Shown piece after piece: positions 31,021 through 40,040 of a stretch of 64,000 nucleotides of DNA. This DNA is from Deltaproteobacteria bacterium. GTDB lineage: Bacteria > Myxococcota_A > Polyangia > GCA-2747355 > JADLHG01. The stretch covers positions 186,001 through 250,000 of the forward strand of contig JADLHG010000009.1 in the NCBI GenBank assembly GCA_020848905.1. The letters are read 5' to 3'. A program made the translations under genes and the position numbers. The notes under the pieces are model-generated. The model worked only from the letters and a program-made list of their open reading frames with translations, had not been told where the DNA came from and ran no database searches. How positions within the stretch are numbered: position 1 is the stretch's first letter; the number at the start of each line of letters is the position of its first letter.

Positions 31021-34000
31021 TCCAGCGTCTCGTCGGCTGGTCTGTCCAGCACCGCGGCCTCGTGTTCGGCCTCACCGCCGGCCTGGCGCTGGTCGGCCTG
31101 GTCGTCGGCGCGCGGCTGCGGCTCGACGCCCTCCCCGACATCACCAACAACCAGGTGCTCGTGCTCACCCGCGCGCACGGGCTCACCCCCGAGGAGGTCG
31201 AGCGCCGGGTCACGCGTCCCATCGAAGCCGTCCTCGGGGGCCTGCCGGGCCTCGAGTACCATCGGAGTCTCTCGCGCTACGCCATCTCCGCCATCACAGT
31301 CGTGTTCGACGAGGAGATGGACCCCTTCCGGGCCCGCCAGCTCGTACAGGAACGCCTGAACGGCCTGGCCGGCACGCTTCCGGCCGGGGTCGAGGCCCCC
31401 GAGATCGGCCCGCTCACCACCGGGCTCGGAGAGGTCTTTCACTTCACGCTCAGCTCTCCCGAGCGCACGGCGGCCGAACTCTTCGAGCTCGCCCAGTACA
31501 AGGTAGCCCCCACCCTGCGCTCCGTCAGAGGCGTGGTGGAGGTCAACACCTGGGGTGGTCAGCGGCGAACCTTCGACGTGAAGGTCGACCCGGTGCGGCT
31601 GGCCCAGCGCGGCCTCACGCTGGAGCACGTGCGCGAGTCGCTCGAGCGCGCCACGGGTACGGTGCCCGGCGCCGCGCTTCCCACCGCGGGCACGGCGCAG
31701 GCCCTCGTGCGCGCGGTCGCCCGTCCCATGACCCCCTCCGAGCTCGGGCACGCCGTCGTCTCTTCGGAGAAGGGCAACGCCGACGACGGCCTCCAGCAGG
31801 TCGTGCGCGTCGCCGACGTGGCCCAGGTGGCCGAAGGCAGCGCCCCACGCATCGGCGCGGCCACTGCGAACGGCCGCGGCGAAACGGTCTACGTGATGGC
31901 CCAGATGCTCCGCGGCGAGAACGCGCTGCTCGTGGCCGAGGACGTCAACCGGCAGCTCACGACGGTGCGCTCCGTCCTTCCCCGGGACGTGCAGCTCGAG
32001 GTGGTCTACGACCGCAGCCTGCTCGTGCGCGCGACCTTGCGCACGGTGGCCAAGAACCTCGGCGAGGGCGCGGTGCTCGTGATCGCCGTGCTCCTCCTGA
32101 CGCTCGGCAGCCTCCGCGCCGGCCTGCTCATCGCCTCGCTCATCCCCCTCTCGATGATCGGAGCGACGAGCGCGCTGGTCGCCTTCGGGGTGCCGGGGAA
32201 CCTGATGAGCCTCGGCGCGATCGACTTCGGCCTGATCGTCGACGGCGCGGTGGTGATGATCGAGCACATCTTCTTTGCGCTCCGCAACCACCGCCCGGAG
32301 GACCGCTCCGACATCGGACCCATGGCCCAGGCGGCGGCGGGGCCCGTCTTCTTTTCGCTGATCGTGATCCTGCTGGTCTACGTGCCGATCCTCAGCCTCA
32401 GCGGCGTGGACGGCAAGATGTTCCGCCCCATGGCGCTGACGGTGATCTTCGCCCTGCTCGCCGCGCTGCTGCTCTCGCTGACCTACGTCCCCGCCGTCGC
32501 CGGGCTGATCATCGGCCCGCGCACCGTCCCGGCGAAGGACCCGTGGTTCGTTCGCGTGCTGGTCGGGAGCTATCTGCCCCTGCTCCAGCGGGCGGAGCGC
32601 CATCCGCGATGGGTGGTGGTGATTACCCTGCTGGCCCTCGTGGGCGGTGGGGTGCTCTTCGCCCGCGCCGGCACCGAGATGGCCCCGCAGCTCGACGAGG
32701 GAGACCTGGTCATCCAGACCACCCGCTCCGCGGACATCAGCCTGGAAGGCGCCATCCGCGACGGCGGGAACTTCGAGGCCGTGGTGCTGGCTGCGGCGCC
32801 GGAGGTGCGCAAGGTCGTCTCGCGCATCGGCAGCCCCGCCGTGGCCACCGACGTGATGGGCCTCGAGCAGGCCGACGTCTTCGTCTCCATCGCGCCGAAC
32901 GAGCGCTGGCGCGCCGGGCTGACCCGCGCGGCGCTCATCGAGCAGCTCCAGCAGCGCATCGAACGGCTGGCGCCGGGGAGCGACCCTGCCTTCACGCAGC
33001 CGATCCAGATGCGCTTCAACGAGCTGCTCGGCGGCGTGGTGACCGACGTGGCGGTGCACGTCTACGGAGAGGACCTGGGCGAGCTGCGCCGCCTGGCCCT
33101 GCAGGTGGCCGCGGCCGTCCGCGGCGTCCACGGCGCGGCCGACGTGCGCGTGCTCGCGCCGCCCGACATCTCGGTCCTCGAGGTGCGCCCGCGCCCTCTC
33201 GAGGTGGCTCAGCACGGTTTCGCCGTGGCCGAGATTCTGGAGAGCGTGCAAGCGGTGCGGCAAGGAATCGAGGTCGGCGCCACCTACGACGGGCCCGTGC
33301 GCATCCCGATCGTGCTGCGCCTGGCAGCCCCCAGCACCGCGCTCGCCCTCTCGCAGCTCTCCATCGCCGCGCGCGGCGGCGGCACCGTGCCCCTCGGCCG
33401 CGTGGCGGAGGTAAACCTGACCCTCGCCCCGAGCCTGGTGAACCACCACAACGGGGAGCGCCAGCTGATCGTCGGCTTCAACGTGCGCGGAGGGAGCCTC
33501 GGGACCGTGGTGAAGGAGGCGCGGGCCCGCGTGGAGCGAGCGCTCGCGCTACCTACCGGCTATCGCCTGAGCTGGGGCGGACAGTACGAGACGCTGGAGC
33601 AGGCGGTCGCGCGCCTGACACTGGTGGTGCCGGCCGTCCTGGCCCTCATCCTCGGGCTGCTGTTCGTCGCGTTTCGGCGCGTCTCGGCGGTAGTCATGAT
33701 CCTGCTCACGGTGCCCGTGGCGTGCGTGGGAGGCGTGGCGACGCTGACCCTGCGCGGCCTGCCGATCTCAATCTCGGCGGCGGTGGGATTCATCGCCCTG
33801 AGCGGGGTCATGGTCCTCAACGGCGGCGTGGTGATCTCGCAGCTCCTGAGCCTCGAACGCCTGGGCGCGTCTCCACGCGACGCGGTCCGCGAGGCGGTGC
33901 GCCGGGCCGCTCGGCCGGTGCTGATGACCACACTCGTGGCGGCACTCGGGTTTCTGCCCATGACCATCGCCTCGGGCGTGGGGGCCGAGGTGCAACGCCC

Positions 34001-34154
34001 CCTGGCCACCGTCGTGGTTGGCGGCCTCTTCCTCACGGCCGTGCCCGTGCTCTTTCTGATCGTCACCGTCTACCCGTGGCTGGCCGGGCGACGACGAAGC
34101 ACGGCGCGGCGCGACGACGATCAGGCCCAGGAGCGGGGAGAGCACGGCGCGTAG
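31017..34154 (+). CDS. Heavy-metal RND efflux pump (CusA/CzcA type)
   Basis: A 1045-aa inner-membrane pump of normal length, starting at GTG 31017. N-terminal landmarks are LPDITNNQVLVLTRAHGLTPEEVERRVTRPIEAVLGGLPGL and SLSRYAISAITVVF. The fourth membrane segment reads AIDFGLIVDGAVVMIEHIF, carrying the D-D-E proton-relay residues that mark the heavy-metal (HME) branch of RND pumps. Twelve membrane segments and two large periplasmic loops are evident. It exports metal ions, either Cu/Ag or Co/Zn/Cd; the sequence does not settle which. No metal-responsive regulator lies beside it. Confidence 0.92.
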   Translation: MIQRLVGWSVQHRGLVFGLTAGLALVGLVVGARLRLDALPDITNNQVLVLTRAHGLTPEEVERRVTRPIEAVLGGLPGLEYHRSLSRYAISAITVVFDEEMDPFRARQLVQERLNGLAGTLPAGVEAPEIGPLTTGLGEVFHFTLSSPERTAAELFELAQYKVAPTLRSVRGVVEVNTWGGQRRTFDVKVDPVRLAQRGLTLEHVRESLERATGTVPGAALPTAGTAQALVRAVARPMTPSELGHAVVSSEKGNADDGLQQVVRVADVAQVAEGSAPRIGAATANGRGETVYVMAQMLRGENALLVAEDVNRQLTTVRSVLPRDVQLEVVYDRSLLVRATLRTVAKNLGEGAVLVIAVLLLTLGSLRAGLLIASLIPLSMIGATSALVAFGVPGNLMSLGAIDFGLIVDGAVVMIEHIFFALRNHRPEDRSDIGPMAQAAAGPVFFSLIVILLVYVPILSLSGVDGKMFRPMALTVIFALLAALLLSLTYVPAVAGLIIGPRTVPAKDPWFVRVLVGSYLPLLQRAERHPRWVVVITLLALVGGGVLFARAGTEMAPQLDEGDLVIQTTRSADISLEGAIRDGGNFEAVVLAAAPEVRKVVSRIGSPAVATDVMGLEQADVFVSIAPNERWRAGLTRAALIEQLQQRIERLAPGSDPAFTQPIQMRFNELLGGVVTDVAVHVYGEDLGELRRLALQVAAAVRGVHGAADVRVLAPPDISVLEVRPRPLEVAQHGFAVAEILESVQAVRQGIEVGATYDGPVRIPIVLRLAAPSTALALSQLSIAARGGGTVPLGRVAEVNLTLAPSLVNHHNGERQLIVGFNVRGGSLGTVVKEARARVERALALPTGYRLSWGGQYETLEQAVARLTLVVPAVLALILGLLFVAFRRVSAVVMILLTVPVACVGGVATLTLRGLPISISAAVGFIALSGVMVLNGGVVISQLLSLERLGASPRDAVREAVRRAARPVLMTTLVAALGFLPMTIASGVGAEVQRPLATVVVGGLFLTAVPVLFLIVTVYPWLAGRRRSTARRDDDQAQERGEHGA

Positions 34155-34205
34155 CGCGACGGCGCCGGCTACCGGGAGGGACCGTGGCCAGGGTGACCCC
34201 CAGGA

Positions 34206-34889
34206 TTACGGCGTGGCCGGCTGGGAGCAGAGCTTGTCGTAGACCTGCTTGAGGAGCTGCTCGAGGGTGACGCCGGCGGGGAGCTGGCCCCCCGGAAGCG
34301 GCGGGAGCGAGGGGAGCGCCCCCGTAGGAGAGCAGGCCTTCACGGCTGCCTGGCAGTCCTGCCCCTTGCTATCCACGCAGACCTTCAGCGCGGCGCAGCA
34401 GACCGCGCGGTCGGGGAGCTTCGCGCCGCCGTCGCGCCCGGGGAGCGGAGGTACCGGGGGCACGCCGCCGTCGGCCCGCGGGTGCGGGGGAACCTGGCCG
34501 CCGCCACCGGAGGCCGCCCCACCGTCCCCGCGCGAGCCACCGCCCCCGCCGGAGCCTGTGCAGTGTTTCTGCACGATCCCGCACGCCCGCGGAAACTTGT
34601 CGCAGACCTGCTGCAGCTTGGCGCAGATGCGGGCCTCGAGGTCGGCGAGCGTCGCACCGCCGTCGCAGAATTTCTTGTGCGCCTCGCAGCCCTTCTGCTT
34701 CTCCTGACAGAGCGTGCCGAGGCGATCGCAGGCCTGCTGGAAGGTCGCCTCGTCCACGTGATCCGAGAGGAGCGCCACGTCCTGTTCGTTCACGTCGATC
34801 GGGGTCGCCTCTCCGCCGCCGCAGGCCCAGAGGCCGAGGGCCGCCAGTAGCGCGGTGGACCACCGGCCGAGCTCTTTCCGTCGCTGCAT
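34206..34889 (-). CDS. Cys-containing lipoprotein of unknown function
   Basis: A 227-aa protein with a lipobox (LAALGLWACGGG, Cys near 23). Residues about 30-110 form a helical domain with ten Cys in pairs (QACDRLGTLCQEKQKGCEAHKKFCDGG, ICAKLQQVCDKFPRACGIVQKHC). A Gly/Pro linker covers about 113-155. The C-terminus repeats the Cys style (AVCCAALKVCVDSKGQDCQAAVKAC) and ends with a short helix. It is a presumed surface lipoprotein; I know no named family. Confidence 0.7.
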   Translation of the reverse strand: MQRRKELGRWSTALLAALGLWACGGGEATPIDVNEQDVALLSDHVDEATFQQACDRLGTLCQEKQKGCEAHKKFCDGGATLADLEARICAKLQQVCDKFPRACGIVQKHCTGSGGGGGSRGDGGAASGGGGQVPPHPRADGGVPPVPPLPGRDGGAKLPDRAVCCAALKVCVDSKGQDCQAAVKACSPTGALPSLPPLPGGQLPAGVTLEQLLKQVYDKLCSQPATP

Positions 34890-35032
34890 CCGTGCCTCCT
34901 TCGTCGGTTCGTGGGTTGGTTCGTTCGCGAGCTGGACGGGGAAGGGCTAGAGCACGTCGCGGGCCAGCGGGCGTCGCGACACGAAGTGGCCGAAAGATCG
35001 CGGCTCGCCAGCCGGGACGGGGGCCTCGCGGC

Positions 35033-35055
35033 GGGGGTGGGTCCCCGGGGGTGGG
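35033..35055 (+). other. G-quadruplex-like motif in the 5' region of the lipoprotein gene
   Basis: Four G tracts (GGGGG, GGG, GGGGG, GGG) are separated by loops T, TCCCC and T. The motif is in the 249-nt gap 34890-35138, about 145-165 nt upstream of the start at 34889, and is G-rich on the non-template side relative to that minus-strand gene. In a genome this GC-rich such motifs can occur by chance. Nothing else notable was seen in the gap. Confidence 0.35.
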
Positions 35056-35138
35056 ATCTCTTGCCCAGGGGGGTTCAGCCGGGGAGACCGCGTGATTCTG
35101 GGCGCTTCACCGACTGCGCCGGGGTGGGGATCGCGGAG

Positions 35139-35576
35139 CTACGGGCAGGCCGGGACCAGCGAGGTGGGCGGCAGCGGCTGGCAGGAGGGCGTGACGCTCG
35201 GCGAGAGCGTGACCTTCGCTCCGTGCTTCACGGTGATGGGCTGCAGCGCGAGGCAGCGCGCGCAGGCGACCTCGCGACCGCAGAAGGCGAGCAGCCCCAC
35301 GTAGAGCGGGTCCCCCTCCTTGACGTTGAGGCCGTGCAGCCACTGCGTTCCCGTCGGAGAGTTCGTGCGCTCGCGCTTGAGCAGGCACGTGTCGACCACC
35401 CGGCCGGTGTTGCGCGCGACGTAGATCTCGACGCGGCTGATGGGGCAGCTCGCCATGCAGGCCGCCATGGAGACCTCGAACGTCATCTGCGGCGTGGTGG
35501 GCGTGGGGCCGGGCGGCTCACCGCCGCAGGCGACGAGGAGCGAAAAGAGCAGGACGGGAAGGGTTCGGCGAAGCAC
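35139..35576 (-). CDS. Small lipoprotein, last gene of an FHA-activator operon
   Basis: A 145-aa protein starting at GTG 35576, which gives MLRRTLPVLLFSLLVACGG, a clear lipobox. The mature part has eight Cys in paired positions (MAACMASCPISRVEIYVARN, CLLKRERTNS, FCGREVACARCLALQPI) and reads like a beta-rich domain. The gene lies 13 nt downstream of the membrane-anchored protein at 35590-36627, which follows the sigma-54 activator by 10 nt, so the three form an operon. Function is unknown. Confidence 0.7.
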   Translation of the reverse strand: MLRRTLPVLLFSLLVACGGEPPGPTPTTPQMTFEVSMAACMASCPISRVEIYVARNTGRVVDTCLLKRERTNSPTGTQWLHGLNVKEGDPLYVGLLAFCGREVACARCLALQPITVKHGAKVTLSPSVTPSCQPLPPTSLVPACP

Positions 35577-35589
35577 GGCGGACCCAGGA

Positions 35590-36627
35590 TTACTTGAAGG
35601 TGAACTGAAAGTCGAAAGGTCCGGTGGGCGTCGTCGGAGGAGACGCGCTCGGGCCACCGCGACTGAGCGCGACCGCCACGCCGGCACCCGCGCCGGCGAG
35701 CACCACCCCCACCGTCGTCCAGACCCACCAGCGGCGATACCAGGGACGCGACGCCGCCTCGGCAGGGGCGGTCGAGGGAGGAGCCACCGGGGGCGACGGA
35801 GGCATCCCTCCGACGAGTCGCCGCTCCACCGGGCCAAGCAGCTCCGCGACGAGCTGCGCCGTCTCGCGCTCGACCGCGCCTCCCGAGAGGGTGCGACGGA
35901 GCGCCCGGGTCGCGCCAGCCCGCGGGGCGTAGAGGCGAGCCTCGGCGCTCCACCCCGCCTCGGTCGGGGCGAGCTCGAGCCAGACCAGCCGCGGCACACC
36001 GGTGAGCTGGGCCAGGCGCGCGACACTCGTGGCCGAGGGGACGCTGCTCCCCCTCCCCGCGGCGCGCGTCTCGCCCCACAGCTTGAGCGCGCGCGGCGCC
36101 ACGCGGCGCTCGTCCGGCTGAAAGGTGGCGTCGGCGTCGAAGGCCGCGCGAAAGGCCACGCGGGCCGCGTCCGGGTCGGCGGGGAGCAGGAGCTCGGCCA
36201 GGCCGCTCGCGAAGTGGAGGCGCGCCACGAGCTCGGGTGCGGTGTAGCGCCCCGCCACGCGCTCGAGCTCGGCCAGCCCCGCCCGCGCCGCAGCGACGGC
36301 CGCCTCGCGTTCCATGTTCTCGACGGCGCGCTCCGCCTGCTCGACCTGCGTGCGTGCGCGCGCGACCCCCGCCTTCACCTCGGGGAGAGCCTCGAGCTGC
36401 GCCAGCCACTCCCCGGGCCCGAGGAGCTCGGCGTACCCGAGGCGCCGAAGCGTGCCGCCGAGCGCGCGGTCGAGACGAAGGGCGAGCGGCCTCGGCGCGG
36501 CCACGGGGAGCACGGCGACCGAGGCCGACGGACCGGCCTGCGCCGACTGCGCGCCCGACCCGACGAGCGCCACGCCGAAGACGGCCAGCGCGACGGGGCG
36601 CGACGCGCGCGATCGGCACGTCCTCAC
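35590..36627 (-). CDS. Envelope protein with helical repeats and a C-terminal membrane anchor
   Basis: A 345-aa protein starting at GTG 36627 with a signal peptide (ALAVFGVALVGSGAQSAQA). Residues about 75-160 are long Ala/Arg/Glu helices resembling a coiled coil plus a TPR-like region. A middle domain (about 165-285) is mixed alpha/beta. A Pro-rich stretch and a single membrane segment (WWVWTTVGVVLAGAGAGVAVAL) lie near the C-terminus, followed by a short tail. Proteins of this layout are common in Myxococcota near Ser/Thr kinases and FHA regulators; their role is unknown. It lies between the activator and a small lipoprotein in one operon. Confidence 0.65.
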   Translation of the reverse strand: MRTCRSRASRPVALAVFGVALVGSGAQSAQAGPSASVAVLPVAAPRPLALRLDRALGGTLRRLGYAELLGPGEWLAQLEALPEVKAGVARARTQVEQAERAVENMEREAAVAAARAGLAELERVAGRYTAPELVARLHFASGLAELLLPADPDAARVAFRAAFDADATFQPDERRVAPRALKLWGETRAAGRGSSVPSATSVARLAQLTGVPRLVWLELAPTEAGWSAEARLYAPRAGATRALRRTLSGGAVERETAQLVAELLGPVERRLVGGMPPSPPVAPPSTAPAEAASRPWYRRWWVWTTVGVVLAGAGAGVAVALSRGGPSASPPTTPTGPFDFQFTFK

Positions 36628-36637
36628 GCGCGGGTTC

Positions 36638-38125
36638 TCATTCGTGAAGTCCGTGCTTGCGGAGCAGGCGCCGCATCATGTGCCGGTCGAGGCCCGCTTC
36701 GCGCGCGATGGCCGAGATGTTCTGCCCGTGGCGCTCGACGAGGCGGCCGAGGTAGAGCGTCTCGAACTGGTGCAGCAGAAGCTGCTTCGCGTCGCGGTAC
36801 TCGCGGCCGAGCAGATCCTCCGGGATCGTGCGCGCGAGCCATCCCTCGGTGGGGAGCACGGGCCGCCCGGGCAGCACGACCTCGGGCGCGGTGGCCCGCA
36901 CGGAGAGCGCCCGGGGGAGCGGCGGCGGCGTGGAGCGCGAGGCAGGCGCCGGCTCGTCGGCCACCTCCTCGGCCTCCTCCTCGGGGATCTCGGAGATGGA
37001 CTGGACCGACCCCAGCTCGAGGTCCGCCCCGTCGGCGATCATGATCGCGCGCTCGACGAGGTTCCGGAGCTCGCGCACGTTGCCGCGAAAGCGCCGGCTG
37101 CGCAGCACCTCGAGGAGCTCGGGGGTCAGGACGGCGTCGGGGTCCGCGGCGCCCGCCTGCAAGAGGAAGTGCCGCGCGAGGAGCGGGAGGTCCTCGGGGC
37201 GCTTGCGCAGCGGCGGCACCTCGAGGCGCACCACCGCCAGCCGGTAGTAGAGGTCGCGCCGAAACGCGCCGCGCTTGACCTCCTCGCCGAGCTCGCGGTT
37301 CGTGGCCGCCACCAGCCGCACGTCGATCTTGCGCGACACGTTGCTTCCCAGCCGCTTCACCGTGCGCGCGTCGAGCACCCGCAGAAGCCGCGTCTGCAGC
37401 TCGAGCGGGAGCTCGCCGATCTCGTCGAGGAAGACCGTGCCGCCGTTCGCGCGCTCGAAGGCCCCGGCGCGGTCGCTCACCGCCCCGGTGAAGGCTCCGC
37501 GCTCGTGCCCGAAGAGCTCGCTCTCGATCAGGTTGCCGGGGAGCGCGCCGCAATCCACCACCACGTAGCTCTCGGCGTGGCGCGGCGAGTTGCGGTGGAT
37601 CTCCTCGGCCACGAGCTCCTTGCCCGAGCCGGTCTCCCCCTGGATCAGCACCGTGACGTCGGAGGGCGCGACGCGCGCGAGCACCCCGTAGAGCTTCTGC
37701 ATCGCGGGCGAGCTGCCGACGAGGCGCCCGAAGCTCTGGCGCGGGCCGAGCCCCTTCGAGAGCTGCTCCCCGGGCTCGAGGCGCAGCACGGTGTCGGCGA
37801 GGCGGAGCTCGGCGCCGAGCCCGAGCAGCACCTCGCGCACGCGCGCGCCCCGGTGAAAGGTGCCGTTGGTGCTGTCCAGGTCCCGCACCAGGTAGCCGGT
37901 GTCGTGCACCTGGAGCTGCAGGTGTCGCCGGGAGACGCCGGCGTCCGAAAGCACGAGGTCGTTGTCCTTCGCGGTGCCGACGGTGATGCGCTCGAGCTCC
38001 ACCGCGCAGCTCGCCCCGCGGTCGGGCCCCGACACGACGTGGAGCACCGCCGCACGAAGCACGAGAAGCGGCTCTTGACCGGTGTAGATGAGGCGGGTCG
38101 GGCTCTCTTCGCCCGTGGCGTCCAT
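36638..38125 (-). CDS. FHA-domain sigma-54-dependent transcriptional activator
   Basis: A 495-aa protein from ATG 38125 (a Met at 38155 is the alternative). The FHA domain is at about 25-120 (DNDLVLSDAGVSRRHLQLQV, DLDSTNGTFHRGARV); it binds phosphothreonine peptides. The AAA+ sigma-54-interacting domain is at about 145-375 (IQGETGSGKELVAEEIH, canonical GAFTGA, GGTVFLDEIGELPLELQTRLLRVLD, FRGNVRELRNLVERA). A Fis-type helix-turn-helix is at the C-terminus (NISAIAREAGLDRHMMRRLLRKHG). It should open sigma-54 promoters when a phosphoprotein binds the FHA domain. The divergent Ser/Thr kinase gene is a likely upstream signal (inference). Confidence 0.92.
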   Translation of the reverse strand: MDATGEESPTRLIYTGQEPLLVLRAAVLHVVSGPDRGASCAVELERITVGTAKDNDLVLSDAGVSRRHLQLQVHDTGYLVRDLDSTNGTFHRGARVREVLLGLGAELRLADTVLRLEPGEQLSKGLGPRQSFGRLVGSSPAMQKLYGVLARVAPSDVTVLIQGETGSGKELVAEEIHRNSPRHAESYVVVDCGALPGNLIESELFGHERGAFTGAVSDRAGAFERANGGTVFLDEIGELPLELQTRLLRVLDARTVKRLGSNVSRKIDVRLVAATNRELGEEVKRGAFRRDLYYRLAVVRLEVPPLRKRPEDLPLLARHFLLQAGAADPDAVLTPELLEVLRSRRFRGNVRELRNLVERAIMIADGADLELGSVQSISEIPEEEAEEVADEPAPASRSTPPPLPRALSVRATAPEVVLPGRPVLPTEGWLARTIPEDLLGREYRDAKQLLLHQFETLYLGRLVERHGQNISAIAREAGLDRHMMRRLLRKHGLHE

Positions 38126-38156
38126 GTCGCTCACCGTGGGGGCCCATGTTAGCATA

Positions 38157-39932
38157 GTGCCGTTGGACACACCGAGGGTCACCCGCGCGGCGCCGTCTCC
38201 CGGCGTTCGCGAGCTGAAGGCGGTTGAGACCCTCGAACGCCTCGGCAAGTACCACCTCCTCTCCAGCATCGGCCAGGGCGGGATGGGCAGCGTCTACCGC
38301 GCGCGGCTCGACGGACCGGCCCAGGCGAGCAAGAAGGTCGCGCTCAAGCTCATCCACCCGCACCTGAACCAGGAGCGGGACTTCGTGCAGATGTTCGTGA
38401 ACGAGATGCGCGTGGCGATGGCGCTCGCGCACCGCAACATCGTGCAGACCTTCGACGCCGGACAGGACGACGACCGCTACTACCTGGTGATGGAGCTCGT
38501 CGAGGGGGCCTCGCTGCGCCTGCTGCTCAACCGGGTACGCGAGCTCCGGCGACCCATGCCGCTGCCCATCGCGCTCTTCGTGGCGAGCGAGGTCTGCGCC
38601 GCGCTCGAGTATGCGCACGCCCTGCGGGCGGAGGTCTCGGGGCAGCGTACCTCGGTCATCCATCGCGACGTGAGCCCGAGCAACATCCTCCTCTCCGAGC
38701 AGGGGGACGTGAAGCTCACCGATTTCGGCGTGGCGCGCGCGGCCGGCCGGCTCGGCACGAGCGTCGCGCACCTCATCAAGGGCAAGCTGGCCTACATGGC
38801 CCCCGAGCAGGCGCACGGGCAGGTGGACGCCCGCGGGGACCTCTTCTCCCTCGGCGCGGTGCTCTACGAGATGGTCTGCGGCGAGCCGATGCGGCGCGAG
38901 GTGGACCTGGCCTCGGTACGGCTCGGCGCGCCCGCGGCGCCTCCGCGCAGAGTGCGCCCCGAGCTGAGCGCGTCGCTCGAGACGCTGATCCTGCGCTGCG
39001 TGGCCACCGACCCGGCGCAGCGGCCGGCCAGCGCGGCCGAGCTCCGGCGCGAGCTCTCGCGCGAGGCGGTGCACCTGCAGCTCGCCCGGGGAGAGCTCCC
39101 CGACCTGCACGGCGAGCTCTCGCGCTTCCTCGTAGAGGTCGGCCTGGTGGGACCTCCGCCCGAGGACTCTGTGGTGCGCGAGCCCGCGCCGGCCACGGGA
39201 CCGCGGCCGGCAAACCTGGCCCGGGCGCTCCTCGCGCAGGCCGAAGAGCTCTCCGCCGCCGTCGGGAGCCTCTCCTGCTCGTCGGAGTCCGGCACGGACG
39301 ACCATCACGCGCCGTCGCTGCCGCATGCGGTCGGCGCCACGGGGATGATCCCGAACCCGGACGTCGCGCCGCGCCCTCGGCGTGCGCGCGCCCGCTGGCC
39401 GCTCGTGGCGAGCCTCGTGCTGCTCGGAGCCGCCGGAGCCGCGCTGCTGCTGGCGCGCTGGCTCGAGCGACGCGACGCGCCGGTGACCACAGAGAGCCCG
39501 GAGCCGCCCGCCACGGCGCCGAAAGCAGCGTCGAACCTCGCGCCCGCCGCCGCTGCGCCGAAGGTGGCCGCCCACGACGCAGCCGCCAACGACGCGCCCG
39601 CTGCCGCGATGAAGGTGCCCGCCAACGACGCGCCCGCAGACGACGCGCCGAAGGAGCGCGTGGACCGCCCTGCCGTCACGCCCCACCTGCCCAAGCGGAG
39701 CGCGACCGCGTCCGCCACCACCGCGCGCGCGCGGCTCGACGTGAACGCCGTCCCCTGGGCCCAGGTCTACGTGGACGGCCAGCTGCGCGGCGAAACGCCG
39801 ATCCAGGGCCTGCTCCTCCCCGCCGGGCGCCATCGCGTGCGCCTGGTGAATCCGAAGCTCAACCTCTCCTCGAGCTTCACCGTGCAGCTCCGGCCGGGAG
39901 AGCTCACCCGCAAGGTCGTGCGGCTGGAATAG
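38157..39932 (+). CDS. Membrane Ser/Thr protein kinase with C-terminal PEGA domain
   Basis: A 591-aa protein. The kinase domain lies at about 25-290: IGQGGMGSVYRARL, VALKLIHP, VIHRDVSPSNILLSEQGDVKLTDFGVARA, MAPEQAHG. The catalytic loop reads HRDVSPSN rather than HRDLKPEN, common for myxobacterial kinases. A linker, a single membrane segment (WPLVASLVLLGAAGAALLLARWL) and an Ala/Asp/Pro low-complexity stretch follow. A PEGA domain closes the protein (LDVNAVPWAQVYVDGQLRGETP to the end). GTG 38157 is the likely start; TTG 38163 is an alternative. The start is only about 30 nt from that of the divergent FHA activator, so the two share a compact control region. Confidence 0.9.
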   Translation: MPLDTPRVTRAAPSPGVRELKAVETLERLGKYHLLSSIGQGGMGSVYRARLDGPAQASKKVALKLIHPHLNQERDFVQMFVNEMRVAMALAHRNIVQTFDAGQDDDRYYLVMELVEGASLRLLLNRVRELRRPMPLPIALFVASEVCAALEYAHALRAEVSGQRTSVIHRDVSPSNILLSEQGDVKLTDFGVARAAGRLGTSVAHLIKGKLAYMAPEQAHGQVDARGDLFSLGAVLYEMVCGEPMRREVDLASVRLGAPAAPPRRVRPELSASLETLILRCVATDPAQRPASAAELRRELSREAVHLQLARGELPDLHGELSRFLVEVGLVGPPPEDSVVREPAPATGPRPANLARALLAQAEELSAAVGSLSCSSESGTDDHHAPSLPHAVGATGMIPNPDVAPRPRRARARWPLVASLVLLGAAGAALLLARWLERRDAPVTTESPEPPATAPKAASNLAPAAAAPKVAAHDAAANDAPAAAMKVPANDAPADDAPKERVDRPAVTPHLPKRSATASATTARARLDVNAVPWAQVYVDGQLRGETPIQGLLLPAGRHRVRLVNPKLNLSSSFTVQLRPGELTRKVVRLE

Positions 39933-39987
39933 GCGCGTCCCTCCCGCTCCTCGCCCGCTACGCCGCACGCTCGCGCTCCGTCTTGAC

Positions 39988-40009
39988 TATTCAAGTGATC
40001 GTTTGAATA
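39988..40009. promoter_or_regulatory. ArsR/BigR-like palindrome overlapping a promoter
   Basis: TATTCAA (39988-39994) and TTGAATA (40003-40009) are perfect inverted 7-mers with an 8-bp spacer. They overlap a promoter-like pair: TTGACT (39983-39988) and GAATAC (40005-40010), 16 bp apart. ATTC/GAAT dyads of this sort are bound by ArsR-family repressors, including the persulphide sensors BigR and SqrR that control sulphide-oxidation genes. It stands upstream of the DsrE-like and SQR-like genes, so repression relieved by reactive sulphur is plausible. No ArsR-family gene is in the window. Confidence 0.55.
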
Positions 40010-40040
40010 CTTGCCCGCGGCTATTCGAAGGAGCGAGTTC

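Noticed and set aside
30387-33449. A 1020-codon open frame antisense to the RND pump genes
   Set aside because: Long antisense frames are expected at this GC content. The translation is low-complexity (His/Glu/Arg/Gly-rich), has no domain, and lies opposite three clear efflux genes.
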